DNA from: Nocardioides ochotonae | GTDB lineage: Bacteria; Actinomycetota; Actinomycetes; Propionibacteriales; Nocardioidaceae | Reading direction: 5' to 3' | Length of the DNA: 64,000 bases | NCBI RefSeq assembly: GCF_011420305.2 | Contig: NZ_CP061769.1 | Location: forward strand, 1,103,001-1,167,000 | Part shown: piece after piece, positions 1 to 7,791 of the stretch | Layout of the letters: each line of letters opens with the position of its first letter | How positions within the stretch are numbered: the stretch's first letter is position 1 | The notes under the pieces: generated by a model | What the model saw: the letters and a program-made list of their open reading frames with translations, nothing else | Databases searched by the model: none | Told to the model about the DNA's origin: nothing | Translations under genes and position numbers: made by a program

Positions 1-957
1 GATGCTCATGCCGGCGTTCGCCAGCGCCCGCTGGCTCGCCTCGACCGGCCCGAGACCCATGATCTCGGGGGAGAGGGCCGAGACCCCGGTGGCGACGATG
101 CGCGCCAACGGGGTGAGGCCGAGCTCGGCGGCGCGGGTGTCGGACATGACCACCACCGCCGCGGCACCGTCGTTGAGGGCGCAGCAGTTGCCGGCGGTCA
201 CCACCCCGTCGGGGCGGAAGACCGGCTGCAGCTGGGCGATCGCCTCATAGGTCACGCCGGCGCGCGGGCCGTCGTCGGTGGTGACGACGGTGCCGTCCGG
301 CGTGGTCACCGGGGTGATCTCGCGGGCCCAGAAGCCGTCGGCGATCGCCTTCTCGGCGAGGTTCTGCGAGCGGACGCCGAACTCGTCGAGCTCGCGGCGG
401 TCCAGCCGGCGCATCCTGGCGACGTTCTCCGCGGTCTGGCCCATCGCGATGTAGATGTCGGGCAGCTCGGCGTCCTCGCGCGGGTCGTGCCAGTCGCGCC
501 CGCCGGCGGCGTACTCCTGGGTGCGGGCCTCGGCGTCGGTGAAGAGCGGGTTCTGGGTGTTCGGGAGGTGGTCGGAGGTGCCGTTGCGGAAGCGCGACAC
601 GGTCTCGACGCCCGCCGAGATGAAGACGTCGCCCTCGCCGGCGCGGATCGCGTGGAAGGCCATCCGGGTCGTCTGGAGCGAGGAGGCGCAGTAGCGCGTC
701 AGCGTCGCGCCGGGGACGCCGTCCATGTCGTTGAGGATGTTGACGACCCGGGCCATGTTGAAGCCCATCTCCCCGCCGGGCAGCCCACAGCCGAGGTAGA
801 CGTCGTCTACGGTGGCCTTGTCGAGGGCGGGAACCTGGTCGAGGGCCGCGCGGACGATGGTCGCGGCCAGGTCGTCGGGGCGCAGGTCCTTGAGCGAGCC
901 CTTGTTGGCCCTGCCGATCGGGCTGCGGGTGGCGGAGACGATCACGGCCTCGGGCAT
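1..957 (-). CDS. Acetyl-CoA C-acyltransferase (thiolase), 3' end cut by window edge
   Basis: This gene encodes the N-terminal 319 residues of a thiolase; the C-terminal part with the second catalytic Cys and the His lies beyond the left edge. The N-terminus MPEAVIVSATRSPIGRA is typical of biosynthetic/degradative thiolases. Cys90 in RYCASSLQT is the acyl-accepting nucleophile, and NCCALNDGAAA is the conserved loop usually seen as NxSxxxDGAAA. Thiolases cleave or form 3-ketoacyl-CoA in the cytosol, in beta-oxidation or acetoacetyl-CoA synthesis. Substrate length cannot be told from the fragment. An AGGAGG-like ribosome site (GGAGGACCCC on the coding strand) precedes the ATG. It is transcribed away from the thioesterase gene, with 160 bp between the starts; both act on acyl-CoA, so a shared lipid role is plausible but inferred. 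Confidence 0.93.
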   Translation of the reverse strand, partial: MPEAVIVSATRSPIGRANKGSLKDLRPDDLAATIVRAALDQVPALDKATVDDVYLGCGLPGGEMGFNMARVVNILNDMDGVPGATLTRYCASSLQTTRMAFHAIRAGEGDVFISAGVETVSRFRNGTSDHLPNTQNPLFTDAEARTQEYAAGGRDWHDPREDAELPDIYIAMGQTAENVARMRRLDRRELDEFGVRSQNLAEKAIADGFWAREITPVTTPDGTVVTTDDGPRAGVTYEAIAQLQPVFRPDGVVTAGNCCALNDGAAAVVVMSDTRAAELGLTPLARIVATGVSALSPEIMGLGPVEASQRALANAGMSI

Positions 958-1117
958 GGGGTCCTCCTGCGGTCGGGGGGTGGCGACGGCGTCTGGCTGC
1001 TCACCCTGACGCACGCGCGGCCACGAGGGAACCCCCTCGCGTGACGTGGCCCACGTCGGCACCGGGCGCGGCCCGGCGTGGTGCCGCCCGCCGGCGGTGC
1101 TCTGGCACCATCGCCGC

Positions 1118-1999
1118 GTGCGCCATCTCTACGAGTGCCCCATGCGCTGGGCCGACCTGGACCTGCTGGGACACGTCAACAACGTCACCTACGTCGACTA
1201 CCTCCAGGAGGCGCGCGTCGACATGCTGCGCACCCACGACCTGCGCTCGCGCACCGCGGGCCTGGTCGAGGGGATCGTGGTGGCACGCCACGAGGTGAGC
1301 TACCTGGCCCCCCTGATGTTCGGATTCCGCCCGGTGAGCATCGAGTGCTGGGTGACCGAGATCCGCGCGGCCAGCTTCACGATGGCCTACGAGGTCTTCC
1401 ACACCGGCGAGGACGGCACCCGCACCGTCTACCTGCGGGCGACGACGGTGCTCTCGCCGTACGTCTTCGCCGAGGAGCGCCCGCGGCGCCTGACCGCGGA
1501 GGAGAAGGCGGTGCTCGAGCGGTTCCGCGAGGACCCGCCGCCCGCCTCGGCGCCGATCGCGCCGGTGCCGCACACCGAGTCCGGGCACTACCCGGTGCGG
1601 GTGCGGTTCTCCGACGTCGACGTCTACGGCCACGTCAACAACGTGAAGTACTTCGAGTACCTCCAGGAGGCGCGCATCTGGCTGGTCGACCAGATGATGC
1701 GCGACGCCGGGGTCGACACCGCCGGGGTCTCGGTCGTGGTGGCCCAGACCGACGTCGACTACAAGGTGCCGATCCTGTTCCGCCCCGAGGCCTACGACGT
1801 GTGGTCCACGATCGCGCACCTCGGCACCAAGTCGATGGTGATCGAGTCCGAGATCTGCGACGGCGACGTGGTGCTGGCCCGTGCCCGGGTGGTGATGGTC
1901 TTCTTCGACGTCGCCCAGCAGCGCTCCGCCGCGCCGCCGGAGGAGTACCGCGCCGTGGTCACGAAGTACGCCGAGCGCACCCGCGTCGCCGCTCTCTGA
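1118..1999 (+). CDS. Double-hotdog acyl-CoA thioesterase
   Basis: The product (293 aa) carries two tandem hotdog domains of the 4HBT type. The repeat signature is visible twice: D-x-D-LLGHVNN at residues 13-22 and D-x-D-VYGHVNN at 166-175, each followed by a near-identical Y-x-x-YLQEAR helix, showing an internal duplication. Such proteins hydrolyse acyl-CoA to free acid and CoA in the cytosol. The reading frame is open upstream to 1046, but I chose the GTG at 1118 because family members begin with a short xxHLYECPMRW-like strand and the upstream residues are Pro/Trp/Arg-rich and unlike coding sequence. CACCAT sits six bases before this GTG, the position where other genes here have a -10. The substrate is unknown. 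It is divergent from the thiolase. Confidence 0.87.
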   Translation: MRHLYECPMRWADLDLLGHVNNVTYVDYLQEARVDMLRTHDLRSRTAGLVEGIVVARHEVSYLAPLMFGFRPVSIECWVTEIRAASFTMAYEVFHTGEDGTRTVYLRATTVLSPYVFAEERPRRLTAEEKAVLERFREDPPPASAPIAPVPHTESGHYPVRVRFSDVDVYGHVNNVKYFEYLQEARIWLVDQMMRDAGVDTAGVSVVVAQTDVDYKVPILFRPEAYDVWSTIAHLGTKSMVIESEICDGDVVLARARVVMVFFDVAQQRSAAPPEEYRAVVTKYAERTRVAAL

Positions 2000-2020
2000 G
2001 GCACCACGAAGGGCCGCCGC

Positions 2021-2404
2021 TCACTCGACGGTGTTCACCATGAACTGCGCCGCGTGGGTGACGTAGTCCCAGAACTGCGCGTCCTGCTCGGGCGTCAGGT
2101 CGGCCTCGTCGAGCGCGGCACGGAAGTGCTGGAGCCAGTGGTCGCGGGAGACCGGGTCGACGCGGAAGGGCGCGTGGCGCATCCGCAGTCGCGGGTGACC
2201 GCGGCGCTCGGAGTAGGTCGAGGGGCCGCCCCAGTACTGCACGAGGAAGTCGCGGAACCGGACCTCGGCGGGCCCGAGGTCCTCCTCGGGGTACATCGGG
2301 CGCAGCACCTCGTCCCCGGCAACGCCCTCGTAGAACTTCGCCACGATCTTGGTGATCGTGTCGTAGCCGCCGATGTCGTCGTAGAAGGTGCTCACCCGGT
2401 CCAT
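2021..2404 (-). CDS. glbO: Group II truncated hemoglobin (trHbO)
   Basis: The 127-aa product fits the truncated hemoglobin O family. Visible landmarks are FYDDIGG at the start, Tyr38 (CD1), proximal His77 in RMRHAPFRV, and Trp90 (G8) in DHWLQHF, the residues that characterise group II globins. The family binds O2 with high affinity and has been linked to oxygen or nitric oxide chemistry at the membrane. The frame extends ten codons upstream, but Met at 2404 (MDRVSTFYDD) gives the usual family length. It overlaps no gene and is divergent from the OsmC gene, 89 bp between starts. In M. tuberculosis glbO lies a few genes from pepN, as here. Confidence 0.93.
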   Translation of the reverse strand: MDRVSTFYDDIGGYDTITKIVAKFYEGVAGDEVLRPMYPEEDLGPAEVRFRDFLVQYWGGPSTYSERRGHPRLRMRHAPFRVDPVSRDHWLQHFRAALDEADLTPEQDAQFWDYVTHAAQFMVNTVE

Positions 2405-2493
2405 TCTGCCGTCGCCGGGTCGGCGGGTTGCCATCGGCGTGCAAGACTCGCCAACCCAAGACCCGTACGCGATCCACGAGGAGTGATCCGCAC

Positions 2494-2919
2494 ATGGCTA
2501 CCACCCGTCAGGCGACGACCAACTGGGAAGGCACCCTCTTCGAGGGCGCCGGCAAGGTCACGCTGGAGTCCTCCGGCCTCGGCACCTACGACGTGTCCTG
2601 GCCCTCGCGGGCCGAGGAGGCGAACGGCAAGACCAGCCCCGAGGAGCTGATCGCCGCCGCGCACTCCTCCTGCTTCTCGATGGCCTTCTCCAACGGCCTG
2701 GCCAAGAACGACACCCCGGCCACGTCGCTGAAGACCACGGCCTCGGTGGAGTTCACCCCCGGCACCGGCATCACCGGCATCAAGCTGACCGTCGTCGGCC
2801 AGGTCGAGGGCATCGACGAGGCGAAGTTCGTCGAGGTCGCCCAGGCCGCCAAGGAGGGCTGCCCGGTCAGCCAGGCGCTCGCCGGCACCACGATCACCCT
2901 GGACGCCTCGCTCGCCTGA
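2494..2919 (+). CDS. OsmC/Ohr-family peroxiredoxin
   Basis: This 141-aa protein matches the OsmC subgroup: the central motif EELIAAAHSSCFSMAFS holds the peroxidatic Cys60, and KEGCPVSQAL holds the resolving Cys123. OsmC proteins reduce organic hydroperoxides using the Cys pair, with lipoyl or low-molecular-weight thiol partners in the cytosol. The start ATG is preceded by GAGGAGTG with good spacing; the longer open frame from 2428 has no such site. It ends in a strong bidirectional hairpin shared with the opposing MscS gene. OsmC versus Ohr: the sequence after the start (NWEGTLFEGAGKV) is the OsmC type. Confidence 0.93.
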   Translation: MATTRQATTNWEGTLFEGAGKVTLESSGLGTYDVSWPSRAEEANGKTSPEELIAAAHSSCFSMAFSNGLAKNDTPATSLKTTASVEFTPGTGITGIKLTVVGQVEGIDEAKFVEVAQAAKEGCPVSQALAGTTITLDASLA

Positions 2920-2942
2920 GCGCGCACCAGACACGCACACAG

Positions 2943-2979
2943 ACGCAGGGCCCGGACCGTCACGGTCCGGGCCCTGCGT
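2943..2979. terminator. Bidirectional intrinsic terminator
   Basis: A perfect 17-bp stem (ACGCAGGGCCCGGACCG and its complement) with a TCA loop sits between the convergent OsmC and MscS genes. There is no long U-run, as is usual in high-GC actinobacteria. Confidence 0.85.
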
Positions 2980-2991
2980 GCGTCGGGACCC

Positions 2992-4065
2992 TCAGCGGCG
3001 GTGCTGCCCGCCGGAGTCGACGGCGTCGTGCTCGCTGACGTCGCCGGGCTCCGTCCCCTCGTGGGCGTCGGCACCGCCCTGGGCGGCGCTCTCCTCGCGG
3101 TGCCAGACAACGCGCTGGGCGAAGGGGATCTCGATGCCCTCGTGGTCGAAGCGCGACTTGATCCGCTGGCGCATCTCGCGGGCGACCGCCCATTGCTCCA
3201 GCGGGGAGGTCTTGATCAGCACCCGCAGGGTGACGGCGTCGGCGGCCAGCGCCTCGACGCCGGTGACCTCGGGCTCCTCGATGATCACCGTGCGGAACTC
3301 GTCGTCCTGCCACAGGTCGTGGGCGATCTCCCGCAGCACGTTCTGCACCCGGGCCAGGTCCTCGCCGTAGCCGACGCTCACGTCGACGACGGCCCGCGAC
3401 CAGTTCTGGCTCATGTTGCCGACCCGCATGATCTCGCCGTTCGGCACGTACCAGACGGTGCCGTTGAGGTCGCGCAGGCGGGTGATGCGCAGGCTGACCG
3501 CCTCGACGGTGCCGCTGGCCTCGCCGACGTCGACGACGTCGCCCACGCCGTACTGGTCCTCCACGATCATGAAGACGCCGGAGAGGAAGTCGCGGACGAG
3601 CGACTGGGCGCCGAAGCCGAGCGCGAGGCCGAGGATCCCGGCGCTGGCGATGATCGGGGCGATGTTCACGCCCAGCTCGCTGAGGATCATGGTGCCGAAG
3701 ACGGCCACGATGACGCCGGTGATGATGGACTTGAACAGGTCGCCGATGGTCTTCGCCCGCTGCACGCGCCGGGTCGAGGCGATCAGCTCGCTGGCGGTGG
3801 GCGGCGCGACCGGCCCGCGGCGCAGCGCCCGGCCGACCTGCTGGGGGAGCACGCCGTCCTCGGCGCCCGCGACGAGGCGGTTCACGACCTTGTGCAGCAT
3901 CCAGCGGATGACCACCGCGAGGACCACCAGGCCGGTGATCGCCAGCGGCTTGCCGATGATCAGGTCGGCGATGTTCGCCGCGGTCTGGTTGTTGGTCAGG
4001 TCGAAGACGGTGTTGCACACGGTCTCGTCCTCGGCGCAGGAGTCTGTCGTCTGGATGAGGGCCAT
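2992..4065 (-). CDS. MscS-family small-conductance mechanosensitive channel
   Basis: The product (357 aa) has hydrophobic helices near residues 32-55 and 115-138, then the pore-lining helix with GILGLALGFGAQSLVRDFLSGVFMIVEDQYGVGDVV, the signature of MscS, followed by the beta domain (SGTVEAVSLRITRLRDLNGTVWYVPNGEI) and the alpha/beta cytoplasmic vestibule. These channels open under membrane tension and release solutes on osmotic downshock. The C-terminal 35 residues are charged and low in complexity, probably disordered. I chose Met at 4065 (MALIQTTDS) over the in-frame Met ten codons upstream; neither has a strong ribosome site. It is a stand-alone gene facing OsmC. Confidence 0.92.
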   Translation of the reverse strand: MALIQTTDSCAEDETVCNTVFDLTNNQTAANIADLIIGKPLAITGLVVLAVVIRWMLHKVVNRLVAGAEDGVLPQQVGRALRRGPVAPPTASELIASTRRVQRAKTIGDLFKSIITGVIVAVFGTMILSELGVNIAPIIASAGILGLALGFGAQSLVRDFLSGVFMIVEDQYGVGDVVDVGEASGTVEAVSLRITRLRDLNGTVWYVPNGEIMRVGNMSQNWSRAVVDVSVGYGEDLARVQNVLREIAHDLWQDDEFRTVIIEEPEVTGVEALAADAVTLRVLIKTSPLEQWAVAREMRQRIKSRFDHEGIEIPFAQRVVWHREESAAQGGADAHEGTEPGDVSEHDAVDSGGQHRR

Positions 4066-4208
4066 GGGCCCAAGTTTCCAGACCTCGGCCCGCATTTCGA
4101 GTCCTCGCCCATGCGTCGGGCGTCACGCGCCGCGGCGAGCCTGGCGCGGGAGGAGCCGCGGGAGCGGCCACGGACGGAGGGCCTGGCGAGCGGCGGAGAG
4201 CGAGCCGA

Positions 4209-4214
4209 TATCCT
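4209..4214 (+). promoter_or_regulatory. -10 element TATCCT, leaderless-type promoter
   Basis: TATCCT lies six bases before the GTG at 4221 with no Shine-Dalgarno in between, the arrangement expected for a leaderless mRNA. Confidence 0.5.
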
Positions 4215-4220
4215 CAAGCC

Positions 4221-4589
4221 GTGACCACCCAGACCGTGCCCTCCCGTCGTTCGACCCTCGTCCGTCGGGGTTCCCTCGTGCTGTTGACCTCGACGGCGCT
4301 CCTTGCGATCGCCGGGCCGGCGAGCGCCGACGTGCCGGAGGGGTGGTCCGAGCCGGACGCCGTCGACACGTGGACCGCCCTGCTGCTCTTCGCGCTCATC
4401 CCGATCGGCATGGCGCTCGTCATCACGCTGCTGGTCTACCTGCCGGCGATCATCCGCGGCGAGCGCCTGACCCCGGGCGCCCCCCACATCGAGAACCAGT
4501 GGATCGGTGGCCCGCGTCAGGGCACCGCCGAGCTCGCCGCGCCCGACGGTGAGGGCTCGGAAGCCGGTGGAGCCAGTGCCCGCTGGTGA
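4221..4589 (+). CDS. Small membrane protein with signal-like N-terminus, function unknown
   Basis: The 122-aa product has a positively charged start, a hydrophobic run (residues 18-36) ending in PASADVP, which resembles a signal peptide cleavage region, then a second hydrophobic helix (about 50-73, TALLLFALIPIGMALVITLLVYLPAII) and a polar tail. This suggests an exported, membrane-anchored protein with a cytoplasmic C-terminus. I recognise it only as a conserved actinobacterial hypothetical that travels with the DUF5130 gene. The GTG start is supported by the -10 hexamer six bases upstream. Its 3' end overlaps the next gene by 14 bases, so the two are probably translationally coupled. Confidence 0.75.
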   Translation: MTTQTVPSRRSTLVRRGSLVLLTSTALLAIAGPASADVPEGWSEPDAVDTWTALLLFALIPIGMALVITLLVYLPAIIRGERLTPGAPHIENQWIGGPRQGTAELAAPDGEGSEAGGASARW

Positions 4590-4962
4590 TTCGGTCTTCA
4601 CTCGGGGCGAGCTGAACGCCCTCGAGGCGACGATCCGTCAGGCGGAGCTCGACTCACGGGTCGAGTTCTCCGTCTTCGTCGGCAACGCCGAGGGTGACCC
4701 CCGGGCGTTCGCGACGAGCCTGCACAACACGCTGGTCGCCCCCGCGCGCAGCATCCTGATCATGGTCGACCCCCAGCGCCGCGCGCTGGAGGTCGTCACC
4801 GGCGGCTGGGTGCGCCGCAACCTCACCGACGCCGAGGTCGAGCTGGCCGCCCTGGCGATGCAGCGCGCGTTCGCCGAGGGCGAGCTGCTCGACGGCCTGC
4901 GGGCGGGGATCAACCTGCTCGCCGAGCACGCCCGCACCCCGCGCACGCTGCACGCGCGCTGA
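4576..4962 (+). CDS. DUF5130-like protein (TPM-domain-like fold)
   Basis: The product (128 aa) looks like the actinobacterial DUF5130 family: FTRGELNALEATIRQAELDSRVEFSVFVG, then a hydrophobic strand SILIMVDPQRRALEVVTGGWVRRNLTDAEVELAALAM. The layout (helix, strand with FSVFVG, DPQRR..EVVTG, then amphipathic helices) recalls TPM domains, which are found in photosystem repair and phosphatase-like proteins. No catalytic residues can be assigned. Several in-frame GTG codons are possible; 4576 gives the common family start, with 4567 as the alternative. It overlaps the preceding membrane-protein gene, implying joint expression. The family call is from memory of the pattern. Confidence 0.72.
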   Translation: MPAGDSVFTRGELNALEATIRQAELDSRVEFSVFVGNAEGDPRAFATSLHNTLVAPARSILIMVDPQRRALEVVTGGWVRRNLTDAEVELAALAMQRAFAEGELLDGLRAGINLLAEHARTPRTLHAR

Positions 4963-5019
4963 CTCCTCGCACGCCCCCAGCGACGGCGGCGTACGACGCA
5001 GACCAGCCACCGACGACAA

Positions 5020-5053
5020 CAGGGCGGCGACCACCGAGGTGGTCGCCGCCCTG
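5020..5053. terminator. Bidirectional intrinsic terminator
   Basis: A perfect 15-bp stem (CAGGGCGGCGACCAC and complement, CGAG loop) separates the DUF5130 gene from the convergent pepN; further partial pairing (ACGAC/GTCGT) extends the base. Confidence 0.85.
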
Positions 5054-5074
5054 TCGTCGTTCAACGGGCCCAGA

Positions 5075-7636
5075 TCAGCGGCGGCTGTCGCGCTCCTGGG
5101 CGGCGAGGGCGCGGGCCGCGTCGGCACGACCCTCCCGGGCGTAGCGCACGGCGCCGGCGGGCGCCGAGGTGCCCTCCACCCACGCGTCCACCCGGGCGAG
5201 CAGCTCGGGGGAGGCGAGCGGCTTGGGGAAGCCGTACTCCAGCATCACCGACGCCTTGTGGAAGCCGAGGGTGTCGATGACGGTCTCGGCGGCCTCGAGG
5301 TACTTCTCGAGGTACGGCGCGGTGACCTCGTCCTGGCCGTGGCGGAAGATCGAGAGCACCATCTCGCGCGAGGTCTCGTTGGGCGTCGCGGGGTCGAGGA
5401 TGGCGCTCCAGCCGGCGGCCTTCGCCTCGGCGGTGGGCTGGGCGACGCGGGCGGCGGCTGCCTTCTCCTTGCCGGAGATGGTGTTGTCGCGGCCCAGCTC
5501 GGCCTGGATCTCGGCCTCGCCGAAGCGTCCGGCGGCGGCCAGCGCGGTGATCAGCCACCAGCGCAGGTCCTGGTCGACCGCGAGCCCCTCGATGGTGGTG
5601 CTGCCGTCGAGCAGGGCGACCAGCTCGTCGAGGGCGGCGTCGCTGTGCGCGGCGTTGGCCCAGGCCCGCACGAAGGTGAGCTGGTGGTCGCTGCCGGGCT
5701 CGGCGGTGCGGGCGAGCTCGCGCAGGCCGGACTCCCACTCCGCGCGCAGCGCGTCGCGGTGCTCCGGTGCGCTGTAGGAGCTGACGGCCAGGGCGGCGTA
5801 CGTCGGGATCCGGGTGACGCCCCACGAGTCGGTCTCGGTGGCGATGTTGGCCAGCACCAGGCGCACGAAGTCCGTGGCGGCCATCTCGGCGTCGCGGGTC
5901 ATGTCCCACGCCGAGCCCCAGACCAGGGCGCGGGCCAGGGAGTCGTCGAGGCGGGAGAGGCCGCCGTCCACGACGGTGGCCAGCGAGCGCTCGTCGAGGC
6001 GGATCTTGGCGTAGGCGTGGTCCTCGTCGTTGAGCAGCAGCAGCGCCGGCTGGCGGGCGCCGACGAGCTGCTCGACGGCGGTGCTGGCGCCCTCCACGTC
6101 GACCTCGACGTACTCGCGGCGCACCAGGCGGCCGTCGACGTCGTCGTACAGGCCGATGCCGAGGCGGTGGCGGCGCAGGGTCGGCCACTCGGGGTCGGCG
6201 CTCTGGGCGACCGAGAACGAGCGATAGGTGCCGTCCTCGGCGAGCTCGAAGACGGGGGAGAGGGTGTTGACGCCGGCGGTCTGCAGCCACTCCTGGGCCC
6301 AGCCGGACAGCTCGCGGCCCGAGGAGGCCTCGAGCGCGGCGAGCAGGTCGTCGAAGGTGGCGTTGCCGAACTCGTGGTCGCGGAAGTACTGGCGCAGCCC
6401 GGCGAGGAAGGGCTCCAGGCCGACCCAGGCCACCAGCTGCTTGAGCACCGAGGCGCCCTTGGCGTAGGTGATCATGTCGAAGTTGACCTCGACCGCGTGC
6501 AGGTCGACGTTGTCGGCGGCGATCGGGTGGGTGCTGGGGAGCTGGTCGGCGCGGTAGCCGGTCTGCTTGCGCGCGTTGGCGAAGCCGGTCCAGGCGTCGG
6601 TGAAGTCGGTGGCCTCGGCCTCGCAGTAGTAGCAGGCCCACTCGGCGAAGGACTCGTTGAGCCAGAGGTCGTCCCACCACTTCATGGTCACCAGGTCGCC
6701 GAACCACATGTGCGCCATCTCGTGGGTGATCACCGAGCAGCGGAACTCATAGAACGAGCGCGGCTGGCGGCTGCGGGGGAGGTACTCATCGCGCAGCGTC
6801 ACGCAGCCGGCGTTCTCCATCGCGCCCATGTTGTACTCCGGCACGTAGAGCTGGTCGTACTTGCCGAAGGGGTAGGGGTAGTCGAACTGCTCCTCGAAGA
6901 ACGCGAAGCTCTGCTTGGTGATCTTGACCAGCTCGGCGGTGTCCATGTGCTCGACCAGCGACTGGCGGCAGTAGTGGCCGAGCGGGATCTGGCCGAAACG
7001 GCCCTCGTAGACGTCGAACTCGGCGTGGTACTCACCGGCCACGATCGCGGTGATGTAGGTCGACATCCGCTTGGTCTCGGGGAAGCGCCAGACCGCGGTG
7101 CCCTCGCCAAGGGTCTCGGGCTCGGGGGTCGGTGCGTTGGAGACGACCACCCAGTGCGCGGGGGCGGTGACGTTGAAGGTGAAGACCGACTTGAGGTCCG
7201 GCTGCTCGAAGGTGGTGAACACCCGGCGGGCGTCGGGGACCTCGAACTGGCTGTAGAGGTAGACCCGGTCGTCGACGGGGTCGACGAAGCGGTGCAGGCC
7301 CTCGCCGGTGTGGGAGTACGCGCACCGGGCGCGCACGACCAGCTCGTTGTCGGCGGCCAGGTCACTCAGCGCGATCCGGCTGTCGGCGTACGCCGTGGCG
7401 GGGTCCAGCTCGCGCCCGTTGAGGGTGATCGACTCGACCGTGGCGCCGACCAGGTCGGCGAAGGTGTCCGCTCCTGGCTCGGAGCAGGTGAACCGGATGG
7501 TGGTGGTCGACCCGAAGGTGCCGTCGTAGCTCTCGACGGTGCCCTTGGTGAGGTCCAGGTCGACGTCGTACGACGCGATGTCCAGGAGGGCGGCGCGGGT
7601 GGCGGCCTCATCCCTGGTGAGGTTGGTTCCAGGCAT
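5075..7636 (-). CDS. pepN: Aminopeptidase N (M1 zinc metallopeptidase)
   Basis: The 853-aa product is a full-length M1 aminopeptidase. The substrate-anchoring GAMEN motif is at residues 271-275, and the zinc site HEMAH is at 305-309 with the third ligand Glu328 in WLNESFAEW. An ERAP1-like C-terminal helical domain follows. The enzyme removes N-terminal residues from peptides in the cytosol and finishes peptides released by proteases such as Clp, whose genes lie further along. The Met at 7636 gives MPGTNLTRDEA, the usual actinobacterial start; CAGGAT lies seven bases upstream as a possible -10. In M. tuberculosis pepN is next to the Rv2466c, rpiB and nei genes, also present here although separated by insertions. 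Confidence 0.97.
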   Translation of the reverse strand: MPGTNLTRDEAATRAALLDIASYDVDLDLTKGTVESYDGTFGSTTTIRFTCSEPGADTFADLVGATVESITLNGRELDPATAYADSRIALSDLAADNELVVRARCAYSHTGEGLHRFVDPVDDRVYLYSQFEVPDARRVFTTFEQPDLKSVFTFNVTAPAHWVVVSNAPTPEPETLGEGTAVWRFPETKRMSTYITAIVAGEYHAEFDVYEGRFGQIPLGHYCRQSLVEHMDTAELVKITKQSFAFFEEQFDYPYPFGKYDQLYVPEYNMGAMENAGCVTLRDEYLPRSRQPRSFYEFRCSVITHEMAHMWFGDLVTMKWWDDLWLNESFAEWACYYCEAEATDFTDAWTGFANARKQTGYRADQLPSTHPIAADNVDLHAVEVNFDMITYAKGASVLKQLVAWVGLEPFLAGLRQYFRDHEFGNATFDDLLAALEASSGRELSGWAQEWLQTAGVNTLSPVFELAEDGTYRSFSVAQSADPEWPTLRRHRLGIGLYDDVDGRLVRREYVEVDVEGASTAVEQLVGARQPALLLLNDEDHAYAKIRLDERSLATVVDGGLSRLDDSLARALVWGSAWDMTRDAEMAATDFVRLVLANIATETDSWGVTRIPTYAALAVSSYSAPEHRDALRAEWESGLRELARTAEPGSDHQLTFVRAWANAAHSDAALDELVALLDGSTTIEGLAVDQDLRWWLITALAAAGRFGEAEIQAELGRDNTISGKEKAAAARVAQPTAEAKAAGWSAILDPATPNETSREMVLSIFRHGQDEVTAPYLEKYLEAAETVIDTLGFHKASVMLEYGFPKPLASPELLARVDAWVEGTSAPAGAVRYAREGRADAARALAAQERDSRR

Positions 7637-7732
7637 GAGGTCGATCCTGCCACCGAGGGCGACACGGTGAACCGGCCGGTAGCCGGAGCGCCTGCGTCAA
7701 CGCGGACACGCCCGACCGCGCGGGTAAAATTA

Positions 7733-7791
7733 CACTGAAGTAGTTCGGCCCCCGGCGTGTCACGCTTGACAATTTTCACTACAGTCGTCCT
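7733..7791 (+). promoter_or_regulatory. Promoter region of the CHAP gene with paired half-sites
   Basis: TACAGT (7780-7785) lies six bases before the GTG at 7792, which fits a leaderless -10. Two related 12-mers, CACTGAAGTAGT at 7733 and CACTACAGTCGT at 7777, are 44 bp apart (about four helix turns) and match at 9 of 12 positions. This short stretch is notably AT-richer than its surroundings. Regulation by a DNA-binding factor is an inference. Confidence 0.4.

Noticed and set aside
957..1117. KstR- or FadR-type operator between the thiolase and thioesterase genes
   Set aside because: No TnnAACnnGTTnnA or similar palindrome is present in this 160-bp gap.
5039..7738. 899-codon frame opposite pepN
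   Set aside because: Mirror of pepN codon bias; repetitive Gly/Val/Glu composition and no recognisable motif.
7766..7771. TTGACA as a -35 box for the CHAP gene
   Set aside because: It lies only 8 bp from the TACAGT -10; no other hexamer stands at 17 bp downstream, so it is probably chance or part of an operator.
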